Origin: Topomyia yanbarensis
Lineage: Eukaryota > Arthropoda > Insecta > Diptera > Culicidae
Direction of reading: 5' to 3'
Assembly: GCF_030247195.1 (NCBI RefSeq)
Contig: NC_080671.1
Location: forward strand, 107,681,845-107,745,844
DNA: 64,000 bases
The translations under genes were made by a program, and so were the position numbers. This document shows, one piece after another, positions 32,674 to 45,131 of the stretch. The notes beneath the pieces are model-generated. The model had not been told where the DNA came from. It ran no database searches and worked only from the letters and a program-made list of their open reading frames with translations. The first letter of the stretch is position 1, and the number at the start of each line of letters is the position of its first letter.

Positions 32674-32890
32674 TTTTAATTAAGTTTTTTTTTGTGTTTC
32701 GAATTCATCTTGTCAGTAACTAGCACCATTTGGGCGTCTAGTTAGACGATGTATCTAAACCCAAATTAGCACTAGTTATGTCTAACTAGAGCCAATTTGA
32801 GTACTAGTTTAGATACATCGTCTAACGTCTAACGTCTAGTTACTGATGAGATGAATTCTAAACACAAAAAAACAAAACTTTATTAACTTT
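32674..32890. mobile_element. Short inverted-repeat element, about 215 bp
   Basis: AAGTTTTTTTTTGTGTTTCG, then ATTCATCTTGTCAGTAACTAG (20 of 21 bases: ATTCATCTTGTCAGTAACTA) at the left pair with CTAGTTACTGATGAGATGAA and AACACAAAAAAACAAAACTT at the right. The inner GACGATGTATCTAAAC and GTTTAGATACATCGTC also pair. A hairpin MITE without coding DNA. Confidence 0.7.
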
Positions 32891-32934
32891 AATTATACTT
32901 TAGTGTAGCGTAGATTTTTCTTACACGAAAAAAC

Positions 32935-33245
32935 GAGCCTATTATGCCTAGCGTATATTATGTCAATCGTCCATTATGTCTAACGTTATTATGCCTCACG
33001 TATTTATGCAACACTTACTTTTGCCTTTTTTTAATTTTAACGACATTCAATTAGCTAGAGATTACTGGGTAGGGAAAGTTTTGAAAATTTAGAGCCATAG
33101 TACACAAGTGAGAGCAAGGATGTGAAGTGTATAGATCGGAAAACTAGAAGTGGCAGAGACGTTAGAACAGGCTTAATACCTTACAGGCTTAACTTTTGTC
33201 TTCTGCTGATGGGGGTCGAGCTTACAAGCCATTTTTGATGTTGCA
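32935..33245 (+). repeat. ATTATG tandem repeat plus TTTAGAGCCATAGTAC module
   Basis: Four to five irregular units like ATTATGTCTAACGT (32938-33013), followed by AATTTAGAGCCATAGTACAC with AGAGCAAGGATGTGAAG and GACAGGCTTAA-type wording. The second module matches the arms of the element at 16029-18006, though the tandem unit differs. Confidence 0.55.
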
Positions 33246-33278
33246 CAATTAAAAGACACTAATTAGGCCAGATTTTAT

Positions 33279-34125
33279 TTTTTATTCTTTTCGTTTATTT
33301 GATAGGCACAAATGCGTTAGCTTGGCGGTGCCAAATTCGTTTGTTTTTTACATTTTAAATGCTTAAAACTAGGAGGTTACAATGTTCAGTTTTTTATAAT
33401 GAGAGGAAGAATTCTACAGCTATCTTAAGACTAGAAATACAGTTCTATATACAAGAGAGGGGGCAAAAGATTTTGTTTTATGAAAAATTGTTAAACAAGG
33501 AATCCAGTTTGATATTCAAAAGGGGAGAAATAGTTTTTTACGAAATATTTTACAGTTATCTTAAAACTAAATATATAGTTTGGTATATAAAAGGGGTGAA
33601 CAAATATTTATGAGAAATTTCACAGATATCTTAAAAGTAGGGATACAATTCTATTTACAAGATCGGGGACAATAGTTTTAATGAAGAATAAAATTAACAG
33701 CTATCTTAAAACTAGAAATACAGAATATAAATTTAATTTTTTTGAAGAAGACTTATGCTGGGTTAAGATATTCAAAAGGGGGCTTATTTCCATCATCGGT
33801 GTAGCAGTAGTTGTATCAAGGACAGGGGAGAGAAGGCGTATATGATGACATGGAGAGAAGAGCAGAACTTGTAACTTTCGGGCAAACGGGAGATCAGCGA
33901 CACAGTACCTTGTCAGTAGGTCGTCGAGTACCGTGTTGGCGGATGGTATTCTTCAGACCCGCAGGGAAGTTATCAGACCATAGTGTCGCTCTCGCTTCAG
34001 CTACCTTCTATGCAGGGCGATGGCGGTCGCATAGTGGCACTCTGGCACTGGTCGGGTCTATAAGGAAGGACAGGGAGCTTCTGGAAAAGAAAAATAAAAG
34101 AGAGGGGCTAAACAGATTTAGCTTT
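33279..34125 (-). mobile_element. LOA-type retrotransposon 3' end (5' truncated)
   Basis: On the minus strand it starts within the segment just before the 3' UTR (TTTAGCCCCTCTCTTTT near 34110), runs through the long 3' UTR seen at 49490-50230 (CGAAAGTTACAAGTTCTGCTC-type wording, CTCCCCTGTCCTTGATACAA), and ends with the stem GGCAC/GTGCC (33305-33332) and TATCAAATAAAC plus A-rich tail. No coding sequence remains. Confidence 0.8.
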
Positions 34126-34261
34126 ATGTCACCAAAGCTCCGAAGTATTGACATCTTCGGGTTAGCTTGAAGGGAGCTTGAAGTCTCCGTATGATATTTT
34201 AGATCCATTGGTAGATGTAGGCAATAACGATTGCTTGCAGTACCTGAATTCTAGTGATGTT

Positions 34262-34450
34262 TTGATGTGTAGAGCTGCAACTAGGGGCGAAAATGTAATC
34301 AAGTTCTCCATATAGATTGTCGAAAACTCAAAGCCATTGTTCCGGTAGTTAGACTTGATCGATTTGGCTGAAAATTGGACCAGTTAATTCTGGTGGATAT
34401 AGGAATCGACTCAGGGGTACGACGGTGAGAGTAAAGTTTTTCGGGTCATT
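34262..34450 (+). repeat. Solo arm of the 19.5-kb palindromic MITE family
   Basis: TTGTCGAAAACTC, GTTCCGGTAGTTAGACTTG and AGGAATCGACTCAGGGGT follow the same order as 20528-20642. It is more diverged and only one arm is present. Confidence 0.6.
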
Positions 34451-34809
34451 CTAGTTAATAGTCTAAAGTGTATTCTACTTCACTCCGGTTATGTATTTGA
34501 GAGTACTTAAAACACCCACGCAGCTCAGATATCAATTTTAGAGGCTCTAAATTTTTGGAATACTTAAGGAGTCATACGAGTTTTTTTTCCATGAAAAATT
34601 CAATTATTTTCATTTTGCATATTCTGAAATATTACCATTTTAAAAATATACATTCAAAACTATTTTATGTTTTCTCTACGTTGAATATCTCAAAAATGTC
34701 ATCCAGAGAAAATTTCAGTCAATTTGGACTATTATTCAAACGGAGTCCTTTTTGATCTGCAAGCAAATCGTATACAAAACTTTACACGCGTTTTTGTTTA
34801 ACCATTATG

Positions 34810-35285
34810 TGTTCGACGCGGTACCCGGGTACCTTTTTAGGTTTCAATTAATGAAATTCCCATGTTTTATCCATAGCTGGAAATTGAAACTTTGTGATAT
34901 CTTAGAACTTCACTAAGTTAATCTTTTGGGTTAATAATTTTGTTGATATAGTAAGAGGGGGAGTGATGAGGGGTTCCTGAATTTTTTTACTACGTAACAG
35001 GCCGACGTGGGTACCCGGGTACTCAAAAAACTGAAATGCCAATAACTAAGGTAATTTTTAACCGATTTTGATACTTTTAAGTGTTTTGGATTCAGGAACT
35101 CATCCACTTTTAGACTTGATAACAATGAATATGGTTGCTTGGCTCGGTTCGCTGGAATCCAGATTTCCGGAAGCTTGTTCGAGTGTTGGGATACTGTTTG
35201 TAAATTTCAATGAAATACTAGCAATATGGGTATCAACATTTTTGGAATTGCATCAGTAGGCAACCCGGGTACCCTCGTTGGCCTG
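34810..35285. repeat. Three dispersed GTACCCGGGTAC-type blocks
   Basis: GGTACCCGGGTACC at 34820, GGGTACCCGGGTAC at 35010 and AACCCGGGTACCC at 35263 lie about 190 and 250 bp apart in otherwise AT-rich DNA. Each is a palindrome or nearly so. They may mark ends or units of an unrecognised repeat. Confidence 0.5.
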
Positions 35286-35778
35286 TTAAAGGTGTTTTTT
35301 TTGTTGGACACATAACTGTTAGCCATCGACTTTTTGATAAATTTGGTTATATTCAATGTTGGAAATCACCCATCATTTGCACGATTGAGGCAGGGATGAG
35401 ATGTTAGAAGTAACCCTCTGCCCCGATAGCATTATGCATGAGTTGACGGACATGTTCGTACCGAACAAGCTCGAGTCGCGGTTTTCTGATCACAAATACC
35501 TGTTTAACATTGTAGACGTCTCGCTAGATATCGTCTAATCGTTGAATTTGGACTTCTATGAAGAGAAATTTACGACTAGGTGCCATGGGTATTCTCCAAC
35601 AATTCACTTTTCAAGTGACTTGAGGTCGTGGATAAAAGAAACTTGCTCATAGCAACGGTATATTAAGAGGCTTATTCGTTTCGAGTGTACAATCAACCTC
35701 CCAGAACGACAAAATTCACCCCTGGGGGTGAACTTATCCCAGATTGAAAACCACTGACCTACACGATCTGGCGATTAT

Positions 35779-36252
35779 TAGGGTGGGTGCTCCTATAGTT
35801 GAGGTGTACCAATAATTGCAGTAGGGGGTTGTACGCCTAACTAAGGTACCAACCATCAACAAATTTTTTTTTCGATTCATCGTACTAAAATTATGCGACT
35901 GTTATCCTTGAAATTTGTTCAAATAACTATTGAAAAAATTGATTTTCTTCGAATTTTGAGCTCCTTTGCACCTATAGTTGATCTAATGTACCTATAGTTG
36001 CAAGTCCCATAAGAAATCAATGGGATTTGCAACAATAGGAACCGAAATTAGCGATTGCACCACTATTGGTACATGTGTTCCTATAGTTGTACAAGCAGTT
36101 TTGAATACATAAATTTGTTATTAAACCATCTTTATATTTTTCCTATGAAGTAGGGATTAAAAGCTTTCGTTTAATGTATTAATATTGTCTATAGGTCGAT
36201 TTTTTAACAAAAGTTTTCCTTAAGTATGCGACTATTGGTACATCCACCCTAC
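35779..36252. mobile_element. MITE with TAGGGTGGRTG ends and CTATAGTTG repeats
   Basis: Left TAGGGTGGGTGCTCCTATAG pairs with right ACTATTGGTACATCCACCCTA (20 of 21 bases: CTATTGGTACATCCACCCTA). Inside, the word CTATAGTTG recurs at least four times, and inverted forms such as CTATTGGTAC occur near the right. About 470 bp, non-coding. Flanks are TA-like. Confidence 0.65.
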
Positions 36253-36784
36253 TCCAAGTAACAAAATCTGTTTTAAGGTGCACAAGAAGAAATCTTCAAA
36301 ACTCGTTCCCTAAATAACCGAAAATAAAACCATTTATTCTACAAAACATCCTATACTTAAAAAGGTTTTCAAGTGCGTTTTTTCGAGATTCTTTTAAAAC
36401 TTGATTATTTATGTAAGCAAAGCACCAACTAACTGTCATTGCGCGGAAAATGAGTTGTTTGCCGAAATTCTGCTTCTTGGCATTTTTGTCAAGATCTGAA
36501 TTGCAGAGATCTCAGATAAAGTGTCGTTTGTAGCTGAGACTTGGATAATATTTCGCCAAAAATGGGTAAATATTCATTCCAACATTGATGCGAAAAATCA
36601 CGGATCTGCCAGGCATGACACTGAGAACAATTTACTGAATAAAACGCAGATGCACTATTTTAAATTTAAATTCCATTTACACATTATCACCGTCCAGTGG
36701 TAATAACTTATACCATTTGTTTGACACTTTCATTCATTGGACATGACGATACATACTATGATTTGCCCGTAATAACTAAACGAC

Positions 36785-38690
36785 GAATATTAAGCGAAAG
36801 AGAGAGAGAGACGACCTAGACAGTGTTTCGTGTTACGGAATGACCAAATTCTGGGAAGAAACTGAGCCTTGGCGCGCTCATATTGCCTGGAATGCAATAT
36901 CAGAAAACAATTTGAGCAACTTGATCGTTCCATGCTGTAAAGTGGTCTGTTCCCCCTAAACCACTTATTGAAGATAGTGGTAAATGCACAGACCATCGTG
37001 TGAATCCGAAAAACAATGAGCACTCCGGTTAGCATATCAAGTAAACTAGAATATGTTGAACCAATTCTGACTAAAGCACACCGAAAAGACAAATAGGGTT
37101 GCAACAATCTAGCTAAGCATGGAGGAAAACCTAGTCTCTGCAGATTCAATAGAGCAATACCGTGTGGTACTTTATCAAATGCTTTTGAACAATCAAAATA
37201 TATTGCGTCAGTTTATTGACGCTTCTCGACAGTGGGGACTAAGATGCAACTATACGTCATCACATTTGAAATAGATTTGTAAAGCGTTGCTTTACAAATC
37301 TGTGTCACTCGTCAATGATGTGAGAAGCGGCAGTGTACATCTCATTGTAAACTTACTGTTCAATCAGTTTAGCCAAACAGTTCAAAAGCGAGATTCCTCT
37401 AGCCTTGTGAATTGGAAGTATAGCCGCTTCTTTCTATGCACTCCAGAAGATGTTTTCAGTTATTGACAAAGGCGTACCCTTTTCCGAATACTGCAAGCAA
37501 GCAATTCGGGCCTGGTCATTTCAATGGGTCGACACTGGATAAATCTTTCAAGACGTCGACTTCACTCTTATTCAGGCAGGGGAGACTAAACGATAATAAT
37601 GTTTCCATATACTCCTGAGATCGAGAGACAACTGGGTTGTTGAATGCCCTACGAAAGGGTTCTGTAAACAGATCAATGGACTCGCCTCTCCGATATAAAC
37701 ATTTACAGGAATAAAATCAACGCACTTTTTACTGTTTACAAACTTCCAGAATGTCGAAGGGTTTTTTTTCGAAGGTAGCCTTAAATATGACTAATATACT
37801 CACCGAATCCAATATTTCGGGCTGATTCGCATTGAAGCTCGGTTTGTAGAAGAACAGCTGTGTTGTCATCGATCTTGTGACGGAAATACGGCTTGCCTTG
37901 TTTTCTAAAAATGTGAGTACATGGTCCTGATGGTTTCCGTTCAACAAGTTACACCAGTCAACTGCATCAAAGACTGCGGAAATTTCCTCAAAACTGGACC
38001 GGTTGAAGTCAAAGTTGAGGCCGTCGTTGGAATCGGCAGAATCGTTATCTGTTTCAATTTGTGTGTTAAATCTCAGCACGAAGGGTTTATGGCGAGCATC
38101 CACTTTGAGTATAGATGTCGGCTGCTTAGTTAACGAAAGTCAGATTGAGCTTCCGCCTATTTGCGTTAGTGAGAGAGTTGATTTGACACAAACCGCCAGC
38201 GACTACCGTTTCCATGATAGATACCTCTTATTCAGATGTGGCAGTTTCCGACAGGTAAGATTTGATGTCGTCGTTGTCATCCATCGGCGATGAGGAAGGT
38301 TGTATTCACCTACGATGAGTACACTATCTGAGCTGACAGCTTTGTCTAGAATTTGTTGAACTGCAGAAGCATAAGCACTGTACAGGTCTGCTGTTCGGTG
38401 GCAAATATAAACAACAAATACACAGAGAGCGACTCGGTAGTAAAATAAGAACAAGTTATTGTTTCGAGCATTCAAAACCAGTCAATTTTAGTACAGTGCC
38501 AGTGAGTTGTTTTTTAAGCGCGATTAGAACTTGACTTGAGGAAGAGTTGCGACCGCAACGATAAATTGTGCAGTTCCTTAAAAGTTCCGAGTTATGTATG
38601 TCATCGCGCAACTAGGTTTCTGTGAGAACAATAACATCATAACCGCAAGAGGAGAGCGCCTAAAACAACTAATAATAAAAAGAAACTTTT
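36785..38690 (-). pseudogene. Jockey-type non-LTR ORF2 (endonuclease to RT), inactivated
   Basis: Minus strand, from 38690 down: YDVIVLTET (endonuclease start), VVYICHRTADLYSAYASAVQ, SVLIVGEYNLPH (the VGDYNLP catalytic block with Asp changed to Glu), the linker DAVDWCNLLNGNHQDHV, then RT motif A as FDCSKAFDKVPHG near 37200, followed by LNLQRLGFPPCLARLLQPYL and VRIGSTYSSLLDM. After that GVPQGS and YADD are not readable. Frameshifts and stops occur throughout and much of RT is missing. The wording fits the Jockey clade. The 3' end is lost near 36785. Confidence 0.75.
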
Positions 38691-39198
38691 AGTTCTATTA
38701 AGAGGTGATATACAAAGTTGGAACTCAAAAAATCGAAAAAAATGATTGAATATTCAAAAAGTACATACGTTTGAAAATAACTGAGCGAAATTTCATCCAG
38801 ATCGGAGCACTAGATTTTAAATTACGTTTGCAGCGCGCTGGTTCTTCCACGAATAAAGTTGAACATTAAAAACAATTATCTCGGAATGAAGTTTTTTGAA
38901 ATGTACCGTTGCGGTGAACGTGATATCTCCAAAACTATTCATCCGATTTTCATAATTTTTTAATTGTTTGTATTTACATTCTCGTGTACTTAAACGGTTC
39001 CTTTTCATCAATTTTTTTTCGATTCTTTGCAATGGATTTTTGTTTAGAATTTTGTTCACAACTCAATTTTTGGTCAACATGTTTTTTTGCAAGAAAATTC
39101 CGAATGTGAATGTTTTTTGCAAGAAAAAAATCGAATGTAATGACATTTTATACAGCATACCAACATATAATACAATGATAATGAATATATTGAAGTAA
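38691..39198. other. No gene; MITE scraps
   Basis: AT-rich. Contains a short piece (38778-38815) related to the foldback family at 13.4 and 30.9 kb. Nothing else was recognised. Confidence 0.35.
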
Positions 39199-39920
39199 AG
39201 CTACATGACCTGACACCGCATACTAATCCCGCCGCTGTCAAACAACTCATGTCAAAATACGGAGAAGTGAATATCGTTGGGGAAGATACGGAACTTCTTC
39301 CAAGGTCTCCGCCAATGGCGTTCGTGTGGCGAAAGTCCGACAGAACCTATCCCCTCCTACTTGACCATCCAATGCAAATCAACCCAAGGTATTACATATA
39401 CTCAGCGAATATTAGTCACGTATGCACGGCAGATTCCGTAGAGGCTGCTAAGGAAATTCCATCTGTTACGACCAAGACCTGTACAAAGTCGCCGTAAGCG
39501 AAGCTACAACCGCTTATTACAACAACGACCTGGTTCCAACAAACACTAACTCAACAACTAACAGCGAAGTAACAAAGTTTACATCAAGTACCTCCAAACC
39601 TACAACAAACACTATCAATAAAGAATCAAATGCCGATGAAGACGGATTTACAACAGCGACCCTTGAGCACAAAAAATAATAGGAACATCCGACCGTGAGT
39701 AACGTGACTGCAGTACCGTTGACGACATGGACGTGGATGAAAACGTAAGGAATGTCCCCAAGTTGTGACAGATAACGCAGCTTATGTTCCATCAAATCAG
39801 TTGCGTTTCAACTTCGTCTCATCAGAATTCGACACTAACTTAGCGACAGGATTAAGCTTGCGCTGGATTAACGCTCCAAAACGAAAACACGATTCGTATT
39901 TCTGAGCAAACCTTTAGTCC
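39199..39920 (+). pseudogene. Gag-like ORF1 of the ORF1-only element
   Basis: Begins KLHDLTPHTNPAAVKQLMSK, then YGEVNIVGED, as ORF1 proteins of several mosquito non-LTR families do. After a frameshift near 39290 the other frame reads NFFQGLRQWRS, PTEPIPSYLTIQCK and LVTYARQIP, equivalent to NFFPGTPNG and ERPISSYLTIK at 12.5 kb. The zinc knuckle is lost. The tail is Thr- and Asn-rich with DEDGFTTATLEHKK, and ends near APKRKHDSYF at 39901. Inactive. Confidence 0.6.
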
Positions 39921-40046
39921 TGCGTGATGTCCCGCAAAAAAGGAATGAGGAATGAGAATAAGTGAAGTTGAAACATTTGGTTTGACTTAGCAAGCTAATA
40001 AAAGATGATATACTATATTTCTATTTATTGTAGAAAATGTTTTTAG

Positions 40047-40157
40047 CCACATTTGCGCGTTAAGGTCACAAAAACCTATTACTAAAATAGTTATGGAATT
40101 TGGAAATTTCATAACTAATTGAGTTATACTTTTTGTCCTCTAAACGCGCAAATATGG
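40047..40157. mobile_element. Hairpin MITE, about 110 bp
   Basis: CACATTTGCGCGTTAAGG at the left and CTCTAAACGCGCAAATATGG at the right are imperfect inverted repeats around a central part with AATTTGGAAATTTC. It lies in the 3' region of the ORF1-only element. CACGTTAAGGGCACAAGACC near 32651 resembles one arm. Confidence 0.55.
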
Positions 40158-40511
40158 TTTTAAAATATTTTCTCCTCAGTGGAGAAACCTAGTTTTTTAC
40201 GTAAATTTTCTCTAAATATATAGCATACACACTCAATTCGGCTCGGCAATTTCCCAACAGCTGTGTAGTCAGCAAATTTAAAAACTGATGCCTCAGTAAA
40301 GTGAGATTTGTTTGGTGAAATATTTTCCGAGACTCAGCTACGATACGAAAAAAGCTGAGATTCGGCAGAAAAAATTATGTGTAGTAATGTTTCACCGCCA
40401 AGAAAGAAGATCTCAACACGCAGCAGCAAGCTGCATCAATAGGCCACAATGGACAGGCATTTCAAAAGCAAATTTTTATTTTGACATATTGTAAAAAAAA
40501 CTTTACAGAAC

Positions 40512-40544
40512 CACGGCTCAGTTATGCTAATGCATTGGACCGTG
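40512..40544 (+). other. 3'-terminal stem-loop of ORF1-only element, copy 2
   Basis: CACGGCTC and GGACCGTG enclose a 17-nt loop with ATGCTAATGC. Five outer pairs are intact. TCAAAAAAAC follows. It has the same loop size and layout as the stem-loop at 13140-13172. Confidence 0.55.
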
Positions 40545-40849
40545 TCAAAAAAACAAAAGGAAAAACCAAACACCCTGTACACAGATGTAATTATTAGTAA
40601 CGTCACAAAACTTCAAACTCCCCTCGGCAAGAACCGTAGAATTTAATTTTCTTCGAATTATGAGAAATTGTGAAATTAGTATCTGCACGCAATTTATGGA
40701 CGCCCTCTCGTTCCTAATGTTTCGCACCAACGTATACAAATACATCCGGAAAGCATCACTCGCACTTCGATAGGCCGTATACATAATTCAGCTTGGTTTA
40801 AGGCAACGCTTACGCTTTATAATATAATTTCGTGCCGTTCTTGTAGCAT

Positions 40850-41450
40850 TTCAATTCACCAAACTGTACTTCCGCTGCTGCTGGCACCGATGTTGGTGTT
40901 TGTTCCATCCGAATCAGGCCTAAACGCATGCCGATCTGCCTACGGGGTATCGCATCGCAACCGCCATCCCTGTCGTCGTTTGTCGTGACCTATCTCTCTG
41001 CGAAAAAATGGGAGCCATGCTTCCCTATCCGGTTTTCTCGACGCTGCTGCTGCTGCTGCTGACAGTTTCACGAAGGTGGAGTGGGCCGTCGATTTTTTGA
41101 CCAATTTTCATCGGATGCCTATTGCCTATCTCAATCGAATTTGATCACACTGCTGGCCGGTCGATGCGTTGATTGTGGAACGGGTGCAGTTGCAGTTTGC
41201 AAACTGCACATGCATTGAAGTCCCCCCAGTGGAGTGGGTACAGTTCGGAATGCAAAAAAGTGCAGTATGTACTGTACTGCGTTTGCGTTGCAACGATGCT
41301 CATCGTTCGGGATTGCTACTGCTCCTCCTCCTCGGCTGGCTCGGGAAAGTGGCCCGTTGCCGGAACTGCCACTTCTGCGGGTGCGAGCGCAACTGCGAAT
41401 GTGCCACTGCACGGGTTTCGTGGGGTGGGGCTTTAGGGCATATTGTGTGT
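40850..41450. other. GC-rich block, possible host regulatory or exon DNA
   Basis: CpG-rich DNA without TE similarity, containing (CTG)n at 41043-41062 and CTCCTCCTCCTCGG near 41325. Several overlapping short ORFs occur on both strands, none with a domain. Possible untranslated exon, promoter or enhancer of a host gene. Confidence 0.3.
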
Positions 41451-43309
41451 GATATATGATACTTGAAGTACATTTAAAGTGAAGCTTGTTAGCTAGGATA
41501 TGTATGCAGTGAGGGGCGAAAAATGAATAGAGCTTAATGCACGACTATACACAAATTCACAGAACATCCGTGCAGTCCTGAAATCACGGAGAACACCGGT
41601 TTTTTCTTGTTGCAATTTGCACAGTAATGCCGTAACTTTTTTAGCGCGTCGAAGGTTGCAATCTGGGATAGTAAAATAAAACAACTTTCATTTTCCCGTT
41701 ACATGCTGCAGCCTATCAGGAATGTACCTACTTTCAGGCTGCTATCAACGCGAAGTGAATGTTTCCAGCTGCTATACTAGTATGCGTGCACAGTGGGGCA
41801 TGTTTCACAAGTTCCAAATTTGTGCAAATTGTCTCTGAAAGTAGCCCCTTTCAAGGCTAACGAAGTCGTGTGTTTTGTTATCTGGGACGTAGCAAGTGAA
41901 AGGGTTTATACACTATAGCTGACTCTAAAGATTTACTTAATGTGTCACGTTCTACTAAAGATGTTTAGTATTTTCAAACGCGAATGACGTGTTATTTTCT
42001 GATCTTTTACTTTGACTCAGCAAGGGAAACTTGTTTTAGTCAGCAGAAAAAGTCGTTAGCACATGTTTGTCTGTGTTTCGTGGATTTGCTTTTAATTCAA
42101 GGCACATTGCAATTATTTCAAAGTCAGAACTCCGCATCGTTCGTCGGTTTCTTTCTCGCTTTGCACCATCGTTCACTATTAAAGAACCCACACTAGGAGG
42201 GAGAAACGAGCAGAACGGAAAAAATCATGAAAAAATCTGCACATCATCACCATCATCAACATTATCGTCGATGCCCAAAAATAGTTAGACATTGCGAAAA
42301 CGGCTCTCCACTTCGGACGGCTGCGAAATTTGGCAGCACACAATTTTTCATATTGTGTGTGGTTGTGGTCGGTGCGTTGGGGAGGCAGGCATCAAATGTT
42401 TGTTTTTTTTCGATGGCTGATGTGTGTTTTCGTTGCTTGCTTGCTTGCATGTACGTTTACTACATACTGCTTCAAATTCCTGTCTGTTTTGCTGGCTTGC
42501 ATGCCTGCTGCTGACTGAGGTATAATTATACCTCATTCAAGTTTAGAGGTCATCCAAAAGTCAGCCCACTTTGAGACGGGTGTTTTATTTTTCGGGGAAG
42601 AGATTGTGGAAAGGCGGTGTATTTCATGTTCCTCTCATTCGTTGGCGAGAGTGTGCGGTTGTTGTGATGGTCATGTTTCTTTTTTTGCGAACTGTTGTTG
42701 TCTCAGGTGAAGCCGTCGTAAATCATGTTGATGGCGGTTAAGATTCGCGAGGCTTAGACAATGATTGTGTGTTTGGCAAGATGTCAAAAAGGGGTGACTC
42801 TATTCGAATAAGATTTTGGTAGCGAATGGTCGCCACACAGTCGAATGGTCGTCATACAGTCGTTCAGTAAATATTTATCGACGTTCCAAAGTATTACCTG
42901 AAAATTTTATAGATCCAAAGGATGAAAATTATAATTACATTTAAAAATATTTCAGATGACCATAATTTTTTTACGTTACCATGCGTCTCCATAAAAAGTA
43001 ACAAGCTACTTGCGGCTTCATGAAATAGCGCTTAGGTACACTAGTTAGTACGTATACTCAATAAAAAAATATGTGCCTTCATGACTTCCAGAATAGATTT
43101 TTAGTCAGCCCGGTTTTCTGCCAACGAACAATTCATCAAATTGGCTTCAAAATAAAAGTCTTTACCATAATCCCAATTTCCTGCAAGGTTCCGTTAGAAT
43201 CAAAAACAAAACCTGCGACAAAATTTCACTCAACTTGTTCAAATAAATTATCAAACCGAAGACACGAAAATAGAAATATTCGAGCAACAACGAAAATAAT
43301 CGATTGATT
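41451..43309. other. No gene; small tandem duplication near 42826
   Basis: Mixed AT-rich DNA. GCGAATGGTCGCCACACAGT and GAATGGTCGTCATACAGTCG form a 20-bp tandem duplication at 42826-42862. A CATCAT-rich patch lies near 42243. No coding similarity was recognised. Confidence 0.35.
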
Positions 43310-43640
43310 TACATTCCGCCAGGGTCCAACCAGTGGTGCGGTAAGTAAATTCACGCGTTCCACCTTCCACTCCATTCGCCCAAAATGGCCGAGCCACAGT
43401 GCGAGTCGTGGACGCCGCACCACGCCACGCCGCGACGCGGTGGGGAGGGAGCTGTCTGCAAGCCTACCTAATGTTGTTTCATGTTGACCACCTCGTTGTA
43501 CCTCGCTAGCAGTTCTTTTTTTGCGTTGCCAAATTTTCTGCCTGCGTTTGCACGCCTTCCAGCCTGGCCGAGCCTGCCGCGGCGCCGTGCCGCCTCTTGG
43601 CTGTTTGTATGTGGTTTTGTGCTCTGCTCAGGTTGATTCG
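43310..43640. other. GC-rich block
   Basis: Short CpG-rich stretch (CACGCCACGCCGCGACGCGG near 43423). No TE or domain match. Candidate host regulatory or exon DNA. Confidence 0.3.
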
Positions 43641-44263
43641 CCAATGCTTTTCAGTTGGGTTTCTTTTCCTCAATCAAAATTATTCGAGTTAAGATGGGTC
43701 AGTTCGCAGTCTAATGGCTGAGCCACTTGAGACTATTTTTAGATGGATGCCTGATTTGGTTAATGGTTCGCGAGTAGATAGAGGCTAGCTGAGCAGGTTT
43801 TTTTTTCTCTGGGTTTGGTATTTTTGCGCAACCATTGGAGAAATTTGGGTGCGTTCAGCGCTTTTTGCTGATCATGGTTTTGGGAGGGTTTTCAATGGTA
43901 CAGCAGCTTCGCGTTGGGTGAATCCGAAATCTGAACACGAAATGAATTATTGCCGGTCGGTGACCGCGTATTACTGAGGTTGGAGAAAGAGTGGAAGTGG
44001 ATGATGGATTTGGGTGTATTAATTTCATGTGTACACACACGTGCGATTACGCATAAGTTAAGTGGGACGTTGAACCTCTGCGTGTTTTTGAGTTTGCAGG
44101 CAACAGCAATGACTTGCCGAAACAAAAGATTCGGAGGGGCAGAAAATTGGTTCGGCTAGTGAAACTATAGCTTGTAGAATACTCCACTTTTTCTCAACGT
44201 TTTCTTTAGATTACCGCTTATGTCGTACAAAAAATAATTGGTGTAATATACCATTATTTTTTT
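43641..44263. other. No gene seen
   Basis: Ordinary sequence between the GC-rich block and the LOA 3' end. The ORFs are short and unmatched. Confidence 0.35.
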
Positions 44264-45131
44264 TATTCAATTAGTTTATTTGATAAGGCACGTTTGCGTT
44301 AGCTTAAATGTGCCATTTTTTCTTTGTTTTGCATTTTGAATTGCTTAAAACTAGGAGGTTACACATTTAATATAATTTTGTTTTTATATAATGAAACTAA
44401 AGGAATTTTACAGCTAACTTATACATATACAAAAGGGGATAATATAATATTCGTAAGATTAGGGGGGGGGGGGTCATTTTGTGTGTTCTTTGTATAGCAA
44501 TGCACTTTATGATTTTTAGAAGGGAGATTGTTGGAGAAATTAAATATTAACTAAGGGGAACATTTTACAAGCTTATTAACTAGGAGTGGTTCAATTTTAT
44601 TAAGATTGGGGGGATTAATTAGGGCTATTACTGTTGGTACTGTTGGGCATTTCTTAACGAGATTAAATATTGATCAACTAAAACTAGAAGATAGGGGGCA
44701 CCAAAATTTTGGGAAGATATTCAAGGAGTGGGAGGGGAGCGAAGTCCTACATCTGTGTATCAGAGACATGGGAGAGAGGGTGGACAAGGCTGGCAGAGGG
44801 GGGGGGGGGGTGGATATAAACTTGCAGTTTCCAGCATCAGGAATCAACGGCCAGGATTACAGATTCGAACGGATGCATCAAGTATTGGGACGCCGGGCGG
44901 TTTTCCTCGAGCCGGTAGGGGTTCCTCCAGACGATTTCGTAGTGCGGCTCAGATACGGATCGTAAACACACCGCGTTGCGCGTCTGATGTTGTATTGTAG
45001 GTCTCGTGTTGTTGGTTCATTTGACAGATGTTTTGTCTCGTCTTGGAGTCGTATCAGACCATCGTTGGAGTACGGTAGGCGGAAGAGGGCACTTCTGGGA
45101 ATGAGAAGAGAAAAGGTAGGGGCATTTAAAT

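Larger units (their letters stand above)
39199..40560 (+). mobile_element. ORF1-only non-LTR-like element, copy 2
   Basis: A Gag-like ORF1 with frameshifts (39199 to about 39920) is followed directly by a 3' region with a small hairpin element (40047-40157) and a terminal stem-loop (40512-40544), then TCAAAAAAACAAAAGG. No RT, endonuclease or RNase H sequence lies between ORF1 and the 3' end, as in the copy at 12487-13200. Confidence 0.6.

Noticed and set aside
44462..44810. G-runs of 12-13 bases as quadruplex-forming regulatory sites
   Set aside because: They are homopolymers in a decayed LOA 3' UTR and are prone to sequencing error; no other support.
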